In this document: piece by piece, positions 17,301 to 25,472 of the stretch
Layout: each line of letters begins with the position of its first letter
How positions within the stretch are numbered: the stretch's first letter is position 1
Source of the DNA: Maritimibacter sp. DP1N21-5
Lineage (GTDB): Bacteria; Pseudomonadota; Alphaproteobacteria; Rhodobacterales; Rhodobacteraceae
Assembly (NCBI RefSeq): GCF_019218295.1
Contig: NZ_JAHUZF010000006.1
Coordinates: forward strand, 1,116,001-1,180,000
Direction of reading: 5' to 3'
DNA: 64,000 nucleotides
Program-made: the position numbers and the translations under genes
Notes under the pieces: generated by a model
What the model was told of the DNA's origin: nothing
The model's database searches: none
Seen by the model: the letters and a program-made list of their open reading frames with translations, nothing else

Positions 17301-20300
17301 GCGTTGGGCGTGTATTTCACCGTGCCGTTGGGCAGAAGCTCGGCCGTGCCGTTGCTGGGCGTGCCGACCGCGATCAGATCGAAGCTGTCGCCTTCCGGAT
17401 CGCTGTCGTTGGCCAGCACATCCACGATGACCGAAGTATCCTCATCCACCGTCGCCGCATCGTCCACGGCGCTGACGGTGTTCTGCCCACCCTCCATCAC
17501 GCGCACCGTGACGGTCGCCGTGTCGGTCGCGCCCTGGGCGTCGTCGATGGTGTAGGTAAAGGTGTCGACGCCGGTGAAGCCCGCATTCGGGGTATAGGTG
17601 AAGACCCCGTCCACGTTCGTCACGGTGCCGTTGGCCGGCTGGGTCGAGGAGATCACGCTGATCGCGTCGCCCTCGGGATCGGTGTCGTTGGCAAGGACGT
17701 CGATCTCCACCGCCGTCCCCGGCGAGGTCGTCGCGGTGTCGTCCACCGCGTCCGTAGTGTTCTCGTCATCGGGTTGCACGCCGATCGAGACGGTCGCCGT
17801 GTCCGTGCCGCCGTTGCCGTCGGTCACGGTATATTCGAACGTATCGGTCCCGATGTAGCCGGCCTCGGGCGTATAGGTCAGCGTCCCGTCGGGGTTCGCC
17901 GTCACCGTGCCGTTCGAGGGCTGGGTGTAGTCCAACACCTCGAGCGGGTCGCCGTCCGGATCGCTATCATTGGCGATCACGTCGATCACGACCGGGCTGT
18001 CCTGCTCGATCACCACGACGTCGTCGTCGGCGTTCGGGTCGTCGTTCACCGGGTCCACGTTCACCGTCACGGTCGCCGTATCGGTGGCGCCGTAGATATC
18101 GGTGATCGTATAGGTGAAGCTGTCGGTCCCGAAGAAGTCCGGATCGGGCGTGTATTGCACCGTGCCGTCCGCCAGCAGCGTCGCCGTCCCGTTCGCGGGC
18201 GTGCCCAAGGCGGTCACCGAGAAGCTGTCGCCCTGGGGGTCGAAGTCGTTGTCGGTCAGGTCGACGATGATCGAGGTATCCTCGTCGATATCGAGCGCAT
18301 CATCCTTGGCCACGACGGCGTTGTTGCCGTTGGGCGTGACGTCGATGGTAACGCTGGCCGTGTCGGTGCCTCCGTTGCCATCGGAGATGGTGTAGCTGAA
18401 GCTCTCGGTCCCGATGAAGCCCGCATTGGGCGTATAGATGAACTCGCCCGGGTTCGCGCCAGCCGTGAGCGTGCCGTTGGCGGGCGCCCCGATGAGCTGG
18501 GTGATCTGGAGCGGGTCGTTCTCTGGGTCCGTGTCGTTGGCCAGCACGTTGAAGGTCACCGGCGTGCCCGCGATGGTCGAGGCCGTGTCGTCGACCGCGT
18601 CCGGGTTCGAGTTGGGCGCGGCCCCCACATCGACCGAGACGGTGGCCGTGTCCTGATTTCCGGCGCCATCGGTGATCGTATAGGTGAAGCTGTCCGGCCC
18701 GGTGAAGCCGTCATTGGGCGTGTAGACGAGGTTTCCGTCCCCATCCTGGGACACGGTCCCGTTGGTCCCGTTGGTGAAGCTGTCGATCGAGATCGCATCG
18801 CCGTCCGGATCGCTGTCGTTGGCCAGCACATCGACCGTGACCGGCGTGCCTTCGGTGGTAGAGGCCGTGTCTTCCACGGCATCCGGCGGCAGGTTGCCAT
18901 CGCCGACCGAGATCAGCACCGTCGCGGTGTCCTGACCGCCGTGGCCGTCGGTGATCGTGTAGGTGAAGCTGTCGGTGCCCTCGAAGCCCGCATTGGGCGT
19001 ATAGGTGAAGGTGCCATCGGCATTGCCGCTGATCGTGCCATTCGCCGGACCGGTCGCCTTCAACACTTCAAGCGGATCGCCGTCGATGTCGGTATCGTTG
19101 GCCAGGAGGTTGAGCGTGACCGGCACACCGGGATCGGTCGAGGTCACATCGTCAACGGCATCCGGCGCGTCGTTCTTCGGGCAGACGTCCACGGTGACGG
19201 TGGCCGTATCGGTGCCGCCGTTTCCGTCGGTCACGGTGTAGGAGAAGCTGTCCTGACCGTTGAAGTCCGCGTTGGGCGTGTACTTCAGCGTCCCGTCCGG
19301 GTTCTGCGACACGGTGCCATTTGCCCCTTGGGTGAAGCTGCCGACGGTCAGCGTGTCGCCTTCCGGGTCGCTGTCATTGGCGAGAACCGGGATATCGACC
19401 GAGCTGTCTTCATCCACCATGATGGTGTCGTCGACGGCATCCGGCGCATCGTTCTGGGCGCCCACGTCCACGGTGACGGTCGCCGTATCGGTCCCGCCGT
19501 TTCCGTCGGTCACGGTGTATGTGAAGCTGTCCTGGCCATTGAAGTCCGTGTTCGGCGTATAGGTCAGCGTCCCATCCGGGTTCTGCGATACGGTGCCGTT
19601 CGATCCTTGAGTAAAGCTGTCGACGGTGAGCGTGTCGCCCTCAGGATCGCTGTCGTTGGCCAGAACAGGAACGACGACCGAGCCGTCTTCGTCGACCGAG
19701 GCGCTGTCATCCACGGCGTCCGGGTTCGTGTTCTGCGGGTCGGTCACGATCTCTTCGATCTGGCTGAAGGTCAGGACCTTGCCGTTCGAGAAAGTCACCG
19801 TGCCCTTGAAGGCACCCGCGTCGCTGTCGTCCGCGGTCTGGTCGATGGTGACGCGGCCCGCGCCGGTGAGGTCGAGCACGTCGCGGTCGGTGGTCTGGAC
19901 GGGGCCGTTGCCGCCGATGACCGTGTCGCCCGCGCCGTCTTCGCCACTTGCCACCACGAAGGTGTCATTGCCGCCTTCGCCATACATGAGGTCGGCACCC
20001 GCGCCGCCCGTGATCGTGTCGTTGCCCTCGTCATCGGGCTCACAGGCCGCACCATCCGCCACGTCGAAGTAAACGTCGGTGACGTTGATGCCCGAATTGT
20101 TGGGGCCGTTCTGGGCATGGTCGATGACGATCTTCGCCACCGGACCCGCGATCTGGACCAGGGTCGAGTATTCGGCGGCCGTGTCTTCCAGATAGCCGCC
20201 GTTCGAGTCGATGGTGTCCTTGCCCAGCGTGCCGTCGGTGTCCTTCAGGGTGACCTTGGAGCCGCCGGTCAGCTGAACCGCGATCTGGTTCCCGTCTGCG

Positions 20301-22222
20301 TCATAGGCCTTGATCGTGACAAGCCCGTCGCCGTCCACGTCGTTGACGCGGAAGGCCACGTTCTCCACGGCGTTCGAGAAGGACAGCTCATAGGAGGCGT
20401 CACGCCCCTGCCCGCCCGTCTCGGAATAGAAGGACTGCTTGGCGTTGATCGTCTCGGAGCCGCTGTCGATCCCCGAAACATTCTGCGCATCGGCGGCGTA
20501 GGACGAGGTCACCCCAGCGTCTTCGGAGACGATCTTGAAGGACACGTCCACATTGCCGGTGTTCTGCGCAAAATCCTGCGCGTCGGACCCGGCCGGTTTC
20601 GTCCAGTTGAAGCTCTCGCGCACCATGGTCGGCGCGGGCGTGCCGTTGACCAGACCGTGGTCGCCATAGAGCACGTCGTTCCCGGCGCCGCCGTCGATGG
20701 TGTCATCACCGCCCTCGCCATAGATGATGTCGTCGCCGTTCATGCCCAGAAGCGTGTCGTTGCCCGCTTCGTCCGGCAGGCAGTCGCCTTCGGTGGTCGC
20801 CGTGAAGTAGACGTCCGTCAGCTGCACATGGCTCGTCGACGAGCCCGTGATGTCGTGCTCCACCACGATCTTGTCGACAGGACCCGCAATCTTGACGAGA
20901 AGCGAGTTCTGATCTGCGGTCGCCGGCGCGTCCGAAGCCTTGGCCGTCGCCACATTGCCCGAGACACCCACCTTGGTGCCGCCTGTCAGATCGACCTCGA
21001 CGGCCTTGCCATCGACATAGGCCCAGACCTTGACCGACGAACACTGGTCGATGTCGTTGATCCGGAAGCTCACGTCGGTGACGTCCTGATCGAAGGCGAG
21101 TTGGATCTTGGCGTCGTCGTATTTGTCGTCGCCTTCGAGCGCGAGGCCGGACTTGGCGTCGGCCCCGGCGTCGAGGCCGGACACGTTGCCGGCGTCGTTC
21201 TCGAACTCGACCTGCGCGTCCGAGGACTTCGACACGACCGACATGGTCACATTGACGGATCCGGTGTTCTGGGTGAAGCCGGCGGTGTCTTTCTCATCCG
21301 CATATCCCGGCGCTGCGTCCCATTTGAAGACTTCACGCGTCTCGGTAGGAACGTTGCCATCGCGGGTTTCCATGTCGCCGTGAATGACGTCATTGCCCGA
21401 CGAGCCTTCGACGTAATCATCGCCGCCCCCTGCATAGATCTCGTCGTAGCCCGCGCCCGCCTTGATCACGTCATCGCCGCCGAAACCATAGATGATGTCG
21501 TCATTGCCAAACTCGCCCGGCAGCACGGCGTCGTTGTTGTCGACCATGTCTCCATCCGGATCGCCGGTGTAGGAGGCGTCGATCACGTCGGCCCCGTCGG
21601 TGCCTTCGACGATGCCGTCGAGCGACGCAGCATCGGGCACGGCGTTGAAGCCCATATCCGTGATCTTGACCCAGCCGCTGTCCTTGTCGGAGGCACCGTT
21701 GTCGTGGATGATGACGAGCTTCGTGATCGGACCCGCGACGGAGACGGTCACGTTGTCGCGGGTGCTTTCGCCGCTCAAGCCGCCGTCGATGTTCTTGCCG
21801 CCCTCGACGCTGTTGCCGGTCGCGGTAATGCCGCTGTCGGAAGCAAAGGAGAAATCCACGTCGACGAGGTTCCCGTCGGCGTCATAGGCGAGCACCGTCA
21901 CCTTGTCGTCCCAAGTTTCCGACAGAAGCCAGTTGTTGTCCTGGTCCACGTCCTCGATCTGGAAATTCACGTCTGTCACGGCCGCGCCAAAGTCGATGAT
22001 GGTCTGTGTCGGGTTCTGCACGCTCGCGGAGTGAAGTTTGCCATCCGCCATCGCGAAGCTGTCGCCGTCGCCATTGCCTGGCGTCGAGACCGAAACCGAA
22101 ACGTTCTGGTTGCCGGTGGCGGACACGAGCGCGGCAGAGCCGTCGGACCCGGTGAGGTCCCAGTCGAGGCGGTAATCGCCGGACGGCTGCCAGGTGGAGG
22201 AAGTATTGGAATTGAAAGTCAT
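14366..22222 (-). CDS. Giant secreted RTX / Ig-like repeat / Hint protein (2618 residues)
   Basis: In order, residues of about 5-190, 296-478 and 533-720 are three copies of an acidic beta-rich domain sharing V-x-F-x-I/V-x-D-V/I-D, K-I/L-V-I-x-H and V-x-L/V-T-D-V-Y-F patterns. Short RTX calcium-binding blocks (GGDGDD-type) separate them. About 831-2043 holds 13 tandem Ig/cadherin-like repeats of about 93 residues (VLANDSDPEGD..., YTPN, TDGNGGTDTATV). About 2045-2365 is a long RTX block. About 2423-2618 is a Hint domain opening at Cys2425 (CFTPGTLIATP). There is no signal peptide, and the RTX repeats imply type I secretion; no secretion genes are in the window. Likely role: cell-surface adhesin or matrix protein, perhaps self-processing. 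The ATG follows GGGAAAGAG; a TTG seven codons earlier is the alternative. Confidence 0.9.
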   Translation of the reverse strand: MTFNSNTSSTWQPSGDYRLDWDLTGSDGSAALVSATGNQNVSVSVSTPGNGDGDSFAMADGKLHSASVQNPTQTIIDFGAAVTDVNFQIEDVDQDNNWLLSETWDDKVTVLAYDADGNLVDVDFSFASDSGITATGNSVEGGKNIDGGLSGESTRDNVTVSVAGPITKLVIIHDNGASDKDSGWVKITDMGFNAVPDAASLDGIVEGTDGADVIDASYTGDPDGDMVDNNDAVLPGEFGNDDIIYGFGGDDVIKAGAGYDEIYAGGGDDYVEGSSGNDVIHGDMETRDGNVPTETREVFKWDAAPGYADEKDTAGFTQNTGSVNVTMSVVSKSSDAQVEFENDAGNVSGLDAGADAKSGLALEGDDKYDDAKIQLAFDQDVTDVSFRINDIDQCSSVKVWAYVDGKAVEVDLTGGTKVGVSGNVATAKASDAPATADQNSLLVKIAGPVDKIVVEHDITGSSTSHVQLTDVYFTATTEGDCLPDEAGNDTLLGMNGDDIIYGEGGDDTIDGGAGNDVLYGDHGLVNGTPAPTMVRESFNWTKPAGSDAQDFAQNTGNVDVSFKIVSEDAGVTSSYAADAQNVSGIDSGSETINAKQSFYSETGGQGRDASYELSFSNAVENVAFRVNDVDGDGLVTIKAYDADGNQIAVQLTGGSKVTLKDTDGTLGKDTIDSNGGYLEDTAAEYSTLVQIAGPVAKIVIDHAQNGPNNSGINVTDVYFDVADGAACEPDDEGNDTITGGAGADLMYGEGGNDTFVVASGEDGAGDTVIGGNGPVQTTDRDVLDLTGAGRVTIDQTADDSDAGAFKGTVTFSNGKVLTFSQIEEIVTDPQNTNPDAVDDSASVDEDGSVVVPVLANDSDPEGDTLTVDSFTQGSNGTVSQNPDGTLTYTPNTDFNGQDSFTYTVTDGNGGTDTATVTVDVGAQNDAPDAVDDTIMVDEDSSVDIPVLANDSDPEGDTLTVGSFTQGANGTVSQNPDGTLKYTPNADFNGQDSFSYTVTDGNGGTDTATVTVDVCPKNDAPDAVDDVTSTDPGVPVTLNLLANDTDIDGDPLEVLKATGPANGTISGNADGTFTYTPNAGFEGTDSFTYTITDGHGGQDTATVLISVGDGNLPPDAVEDTASTTEGTPVTVDVLANDSDPDGDAISIDSFTNGTNGTVSQDGDGNLVYTPNDGFTGPDSFTYTITDGAGNQDTATVSVDVGAAPNSNPDAVDDTASTIAGTPVTFNVLANDTDPENDPLQITQLIGAPANGTLTAGANPGEFIYTPNAGFIGTESFSYTISDGNGGTDTASVTIDVTPNGNNAVVAKDDALDIDEDTSIIVDLTDNDFDPQGDSFSVTALGTPANGTATLLADGTVQYTPDPDFFGTDSFTYTITDIYGATDTATVTVNVDPVNDDPNADDDVVVIEQDSPVVIDVIANDSDPDGDPLEVLDYTQPSNGTVTANPDGTLTYTPEAGYIGTDTFEYTVTDGNGGTDTATVSIGVQPDDENTTDAVDDTATTSPGTAVEIDVLANDTDPEGDAISVISSTQPANGTVTNVDGVFTYTPNAGFTGVDTFTYTIDDAQGATDTATVTVRVMEGGQNTVSAVDDAATVDEDTSVIVDVLANDSDPEGDSFDLIAVGTPSNGTAELLPNGTVKYTPNADYFGTDTFTYTIEDQFGATDTATVTVTVDPVNEVDAVDDTASTAANTPVAIDVLANDTDPEGDAISVIGSTPPANGTISLAGGVFTYTPNAGFTGTDTFTYTIDDALGATDIATVTVSVGMTGPNTVDAVDDAYDTDEDTALIVDVTSNDLDPQGDPITVTALGTPTNGTAELLSDGTVKYTPNADFFGTDSFTYTVTDGNGATDVATVTVTVDPVNDNPDSEDDLVVTEGGDPVVIPVLDNDSDPDGDPLDIIDIGTPTNGTVTQNDDGTVTYDPNDGFTGTDTFTYTISDGNGGTDTSTVTVVVNPEPGQNANPDAVDDTARTPINTPIVLAVLANDSDPDGDPLSVIDAQSSFGTPTINADGTITFTPATDVTGPATVTYTVSDGNGGTDTATVSLMINDGIVEGTTGNDVIDTSYTGDPEGDLVDAGDNIFPDKGPNDDIIEAYEGDDIIRAGDGDDEIYGGDGNDVAYGGDGDDYIDTRAPTEASDHGFVPGETVDNWPFGPLTPNDLVPKDTDPYNDMDVVYGGAGNDTILTGDDADVVYGGDGDDTIDGGLDDDTLKGDAGDDYIIGGHGADVIDGGDGDDEIWGGLGPNTPDILDLEDDAYPVNDYGDADSNDPDSVTPTFLDPRPENGKDIIHGGAGNDVIYGQDDDDVLFGDEGDDYIDGGIDDDTIFGGDGDDELYGGKGQDYIDGGAGNDTMDGGDDRDYFVNVNAGDVVDGGEGGDDFDTLDLTGSAPVGGSLIVTKDPSNVENGMVEFFDDQGNSVGTMEFFNIEDVVPCFTPGTLIATPKGEVPVEELREGDRVITRDNGIQDIAWVGHKALDWRALHSSQHLKPVLIKAGALGPNLPERDMMVSPNHRMLVANERTTLYFDEREVLASAKHLVDNEGVMQVDVKSLTYVHFMFEKHEVVLADGTWSESFQPGDHSLKGVGNAQRQELFELFPELETREGIDDYVAARRILKKHEAQMLVKK
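16090..19730 (-). repeat. Thirteen tandem about 280-bp repeats encoding Ig/cadherin-like domains
   Basis: The units share D-A-V-D-D at their start, L-A-N-D-x-D-P-x-G-D in the first third, Y-T-P-N in the middle and T-D-x-x-G-x-x-D-T-A-T-V near the end. Units 1 and 2, counted from the protein N-terminus, are nearly identical. Units 5-8 and 10-13 follow the same order of subtypes. DNA repeats of this kind change copy number easily and may collapse in assemblies. Confidence 0.9.
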
Positions 22223-23289
22223 GTCACTCTTTCCCTTGCTCAAATCCGCGCCGTGCGATGGGCTGGCTGGTCACGTTGCGGTCATAGGTTGCTGACCGGG
22301 GAAACGGGCCCCCGGCGACGGTGTCGCTCATTCGTGTCGCTTGATGGGTGCGAACGCCGCCGGCGCCCGCAGCGCAGGCGCGGGTCCCCGGATCAAGTAC
22401 AGGCAAAGACGTCATGTCCCTCAGTGTCCCCTCGACATCGGTGTTCGTTCCGACCCAAGCGTCGAGCGACATCCGGACCACGGATTGCCCGCACACTCGG
22501 CACCGTCACAGCCCAGAAGGAGAGAGATCGGACCCCGTGGGACCGGCGTGATTGGAAAAGACGAAAAGCCCCCCGGCTCGTTCCCACCATCACGCATGCC
22601 GGATCCGCCCAAACGAGCGACACGGCACACACCTCTAACCCTCGGAAAATACCGTGGCTTCGCGTGCGGCCGCCCCCGTGGCCTATCAGACATCGCCCCC
22701 CAGTTGGGCAGGGCCACGTTAGCCCGGAGGAACTGGCTAAAAAAGGGATTTCTAACGATAAAACGGCGATTTGCGCCGCGCCTTTGTTAACGAACCATTA
22801 CCTACGGAGGTGCCAGTTGCGAGATCCACGACGCGCATTGTTTCAGTTGCTCCGACGATCACAACCAAAAGACGAGCGCGCGATTGTCTGGGTTGTGGCG
22901 ATCTCCTCAGAAGACGGCAGGTTATCCACAGAAATGGCCCAAGAGCGGCGATCTTGTCCCCAGGTCACTGTTGTCGCAACGGAAACAATGGGTCCCACAT
23001 GGCAGACCGTCGACTTTGCCTCATTTCCGCCACGATCAAAGTGACCGAGCCTTCGAGCGTCGTTCACGATTCGATGCCAATCCACGCAGGCAGCCTGTTC
23101 TGTCCGCGGCCAAGCCTCTCGAAGGGCTCGCGATTTCCGAATCACAGAAAGCGACCCCCTTGCGTGGCCACGCGCTCTCGCCCCTGACATTCGCGACCTG
23201 CCGGGAACGCCGTCGAAGACGCGGTATCGCAGGCCACGACCGGAAAAGGCGCAGAACCTGGCACGAAACCGCCGATCAGATTGTGAGGC
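22223..23289. other. About 1 kb without a recognisable gene
   Basis: None of the open frames here look real: codon use is poor and no domains are recognised. The stretch lies between the giant gene and tRNA-Leu, both reading leftward. It holds a perfect DnaA-box nonamer, ttatccaca (22922-22930), and a gttaacgaaccatta stretch near 22786. It probably contains a long leader or promoter region for the giant gene. I cannot rule out an RNA gene. Confidence 0.55.
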
Positions 23290-23375
23290 TGGTACCCGAG
23301 GTCGGACTCGAACCGACATGACCTTGCGGCCGGGGGATTTTGAATCCCCTGCGTCTACCATTCCGCCACTCGGGC
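23290..23375 (-). tRNA. tRNA-Leu (anticodon CAA)
   Basis: The 86-base sequence starts GCCCGAGTGGCGGAAT and ends with GGTTCGAGTCC, the acceptor strand and an encoded CCA. The acceptor stem is GCCCGAG/CTCGGGT with G-T at the first pair. The anticodon loop is TTCAAAA between GGGGA and TCCCC, giving anticodon CAA. A long variable arm (GGCCGCAAGGTC) marks it as class II. Confidence 0.97.
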
Positions 23376-23424
23376 CCCGGTGGCTGATCTATCCGCCGGG
23401 CCCGATGGCGTCAACGGTCGACTG

Positions 23425-24264
23425 TCAGAGCCGGGCCGCATTGAAGGTGTCGCAGGCGCGCATGTCGCCGGTCTGATATCCGGTCATAAACCAGCGCTGG
23501 CGCTGGGCAGAGGTGCCGTGGGTAAAACTCTCGGGCATGGGCACCCGACCGGCGTTGCGCTGGAGCGTGTCGTCACCGATCTGGCGCGCCGCGTTCATCG
23601 CCTCCTCGATGTCGCCGGGTTCGAGCGAGCCGAACTGCGCTTCGGCATGACGTGCCCAGATCCCGGAGTAGCAGTCGGCCTGCAACTCGATCATGACCGA
23701 GATCGCATTGGACTGCTCCTCACCGGAGCGCGCCCGCACGGCATTGGCCTGCGACAGGGTGCCCAATTCGTCCTGCAAGTGGTGCGCGACTTCATGGGCG
23801 ACCACATAGGCAGCGGCGAAATCGCCCCGTGCGCCCAGTTGCCGCGACATCGTGGTGAAAAAGGCCGTGTCGAGATAGACCTTCTTGTCGCCGGGACAAT
23901 AGAAAGGCCCCGTCGCTCCCGAGGCCCCGCCACAGGCGCTTTGCGTGACGCCCTTGTAGAGGACCAGCGTGACCGGGGTGTAAGATTCTCCCACCTGTTC
24001 GGGAAAGACCCCGGCCCAGACATCTTCGGTATCGGCTAGCGTCACCGACACGAAGTCGGCCGCCGCTTCGTCCTCTGCGGTGATCTCGCCGCCACCCTGC
24101 CCCGAAGCGACCTCGTTCAGGATCGGGGTGACGTCGACGCCGGCGAAATAGCCGACCGCGAGGATGATCAGAAGCCCGACCCCTCCGATGCCCCCGACCG
24201 CGCCGCCGCCCATCCGTCGGCGGTCCTCGATGTTGCGGCTGCCACGCCGTCCCTGCCACTTCAT
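23425..24264 (-). CDS. Neutral zinc metallopeptidase, membrane anchored (YpfJ-like)
   Basis: The 279-residue protein has a basic N-terminus, a Gly-rich stretch, one membrane helix (about 27-43: VGLLIILAVGYFAG) and a PF04228 peptidase domain. The zinc motif HEVAHH is at 157-162, and the further downstream stretch ELQADCYSGIWARH supplies the family's next conserved acidic/His residues. FYCPGDKKVYLD is also typical. Catalysis would take place on the periplasmic side. The family is widespread but its substrates are not well known. The start is the ATG giving the short basic tail MKWQGRRGSRN. It is divergent from the YqaA-like gene. Confidence 0.92.
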   Translation of the reverse strand: MKWQGRRGSRNIEDRRRMGGGAVGGIGGVGLLIILAVGYFAGVDVTPILNEVASGQGGGEITAEDEAAADFVSVTLADTEDVWAGVFPEQVGESYTPVTLVLYKGVTQSACGGASGATGPFYCPGDKKVYLDTAFFTTMSRQLGARGDFAAAYVVAHEVAHHLQDELGTLSQANAVRARSGEEQSNAISVMIELQADCYSGIWARHAEAQFGSLEPGDIEEAMNAARQIGDDTLQRNAGRVPMPESFTHGTSAQRQRWFMTGYQTGDMRACDTFNAARL

Positions 24265-24399
24265 TGCGCGATCCCCCAACACCAATGCCTGCTTCACAAC
24301 CAGTTCAACGCCTACCGGTTCCTCAGCGCAAGTCGCGACCTTGACCCCAGGGGCGTTTTCGGTCCTTTTGGCCGCAAAACGGGGTCGCCGGGGACAGGC

Positions 24400-24981
24400 A
24401 TGCTGAGAAAACTCTACGACTGGACGATCGGTCTGGCACGCTCGCCCTATGCGCTCTGGGGGCTCGCCTTTGTCGCCTTCGTGGAAAGCTCGGTCTTCCC
24501 GATCCCGCCGGATATCCTGCTGATCCCGATGATCATCGCCGCGCCGCGCCGGGCCTTCCTTTATGCCGGCGTCGCCACGGTCGCATCGGTCGCCGGGGGC
24601 GCCTTCGGCTACTACATCGGGGCCTTCGCCTTCGACAGCATCGGCAGGCCCGTTCTCGAGTTCTATGGCAAGACCGACGGCTTCGACCAATTCACCCAGC
24701 GCTACAACGAATGGGGTGCCTGGGCGGTGCTCGTCGCGGGTGTCACGCCCTTCCCCTACAAGGTGATCACGATCCTCTCGGGCGCGACCCATCTGTCCTT
24801 CCCGGTCTTCATGATCTCCTCCCTTATCGCGCGCGGCCTTCGGTTCTTCGTGGTCGGTGCGCTTCTGTGGTTCTTCGGCGAACCGATCCGCGATTTCATC
24901 GAACGGCGGCTCGGGCTCGTCTTCATCGCGCTGGTCGTCCTGCTCTTCGCAGGGTTCTATGCCGTGACCTTCCTGCACTAA
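24400..24981 (+). CDS. YqaA/DedA family (VTT-domain) membrane protein
   Basis: The 193-residue protein has about five hydrophobic segments. It shows VTT-fold features: the re-entrant FVESSVFPIPPDILLIPMI near residue 30, the GAFGYYIGAF loop and the VAGVTPFPYKVITILSGA second re-entrant region. Family members are thought to move lipids across the inner membrane or support membrane homeostasis. It lies 9 bases before dsbB on the same strand, so the two are probably one operon of membrane proteins. Confidence 0.9.
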   Translation: MLRKLYDWTIGLARSPYALWGLAFVAFVESSVFPIPPDILLIPMIIAAPRRAFLYAGVATVASVAGGAFGYYIGAFAFDSIGRPVLEFYGKTDGFDQFTQRYNEWGAWAVLVAGVTPFPYKVITILSGATHLSFPVFMISSLIARGLRFFVVGALLWFFGEPIRDFIERRLGLVFIALVVLLFAGFYAVTFLH

Positions 24982-24990
24982 GGACATTTC

Positions 24991-25458
24991 ATGCAACGCT
25001 TCGACTGGAAAACCCTCGTCCTTGTCGCCACTCTCGGGTCGGCGGCGCTTCTTGGCGGGGCGTTCATCTTTCAGGCCTTCGGGATTCCCCCCTGCAAGAT
25101 GTGCTACTGGCAGCGTTACCCCCATGCCCTCGCCATCGCGGTCGGTGTTCTTGCGCTGGCTCTGAAGCGGAAATGGCTCGCTTGGATCGGGGCGCTCTCG
25201 GCGCTGACGACGGGGCTGATCGGCGTCTTTCATTCCGGTGTCGAGCGCGGGCTCTGGGAAGGTCCGTCAAGCTGCACGGGCACCGCGGGTGCGGGCCTGT
25301 CGACCGCCGACCTCATGGATCAGATCATGAATGCGCCGCTCATCCGCTGCGACGAGATCGCCTGGCAGATGGCGGGGCTGACCATGCCCAACCTGAATGC
25401 GATCTTCTCGATCGGACTGGCGGTGATCTGGGTCGTGGCGGCGCGTCGCCCCGCCTGA
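24991..25458 (+). CDS. dsbB: Disulfide bond formation protein B
   Basis: The 155-residue, four-helix inner membrane protein carries both DsbB cysteine pairs: Cys35 and Cys38 in PCKMCYWQRYPH, and Cys95 and Cys120 in the second periplasmic loop. It reoxidises the periplasmic thiol oxidase DsbA and passes electrons to quinone. The loop between the second pair is of normal size. It follows the YqaA-like gene closely and converges on trmJ with 14 bases between stops. Confidence 0.93.
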   Translation: MQRFDWKTLVLVATLGSAALLGGAFIFQAFGIPPCKMCYWQRYPHALAIAVGVLALALKRKWLAWIGALSALTTGLIGVFHSGVERGLWEGPSSCTGTAGAGLSTADLMDQIMNAPLIRCDEIAWQMAGLTMPNLNAIFSIGLAVIWVVAARRPA

Positions 25459-25472
25459 GCCATTGGCGGCAA

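Noticed and set aside
16090..19730. Regular direct repeats that could suggest a CRISPR array or satellite
   Set aside because: The period is about 280 bases, in frame, and codes for Ig-like domains. No short repeat/spacer pattern and no cas genes are present.
22922..22930. DnaA box as sign of a replication origin
   Set aside because: Only one perfect box was seen, without clustered boxes or adjacent dnaA, parAB, repABC or similar genes. A single nonamer can occur by chance in this length.
14123..23044. A very long open frame (about 2970 codons) on the plus strand, antisense to the giant Hint/RTX gene
   Set aside because: It mirrors the codon bias and repeats of the minus-strand gene. Its translation has no domain, is Arg/His/Val-rich, and runs on through the gene-free stretch. 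The minus-strand reading has clear domains and a ribosome site.
24265..25233. Long upstream extension of the zinc metallopeptidase frame
   Set aside because: It is a charged, low-complexity shadow lying opposite the YqaA-like and dsbB genes; the metallopeptidase N-terminus with its membrane helix starts at 24264.
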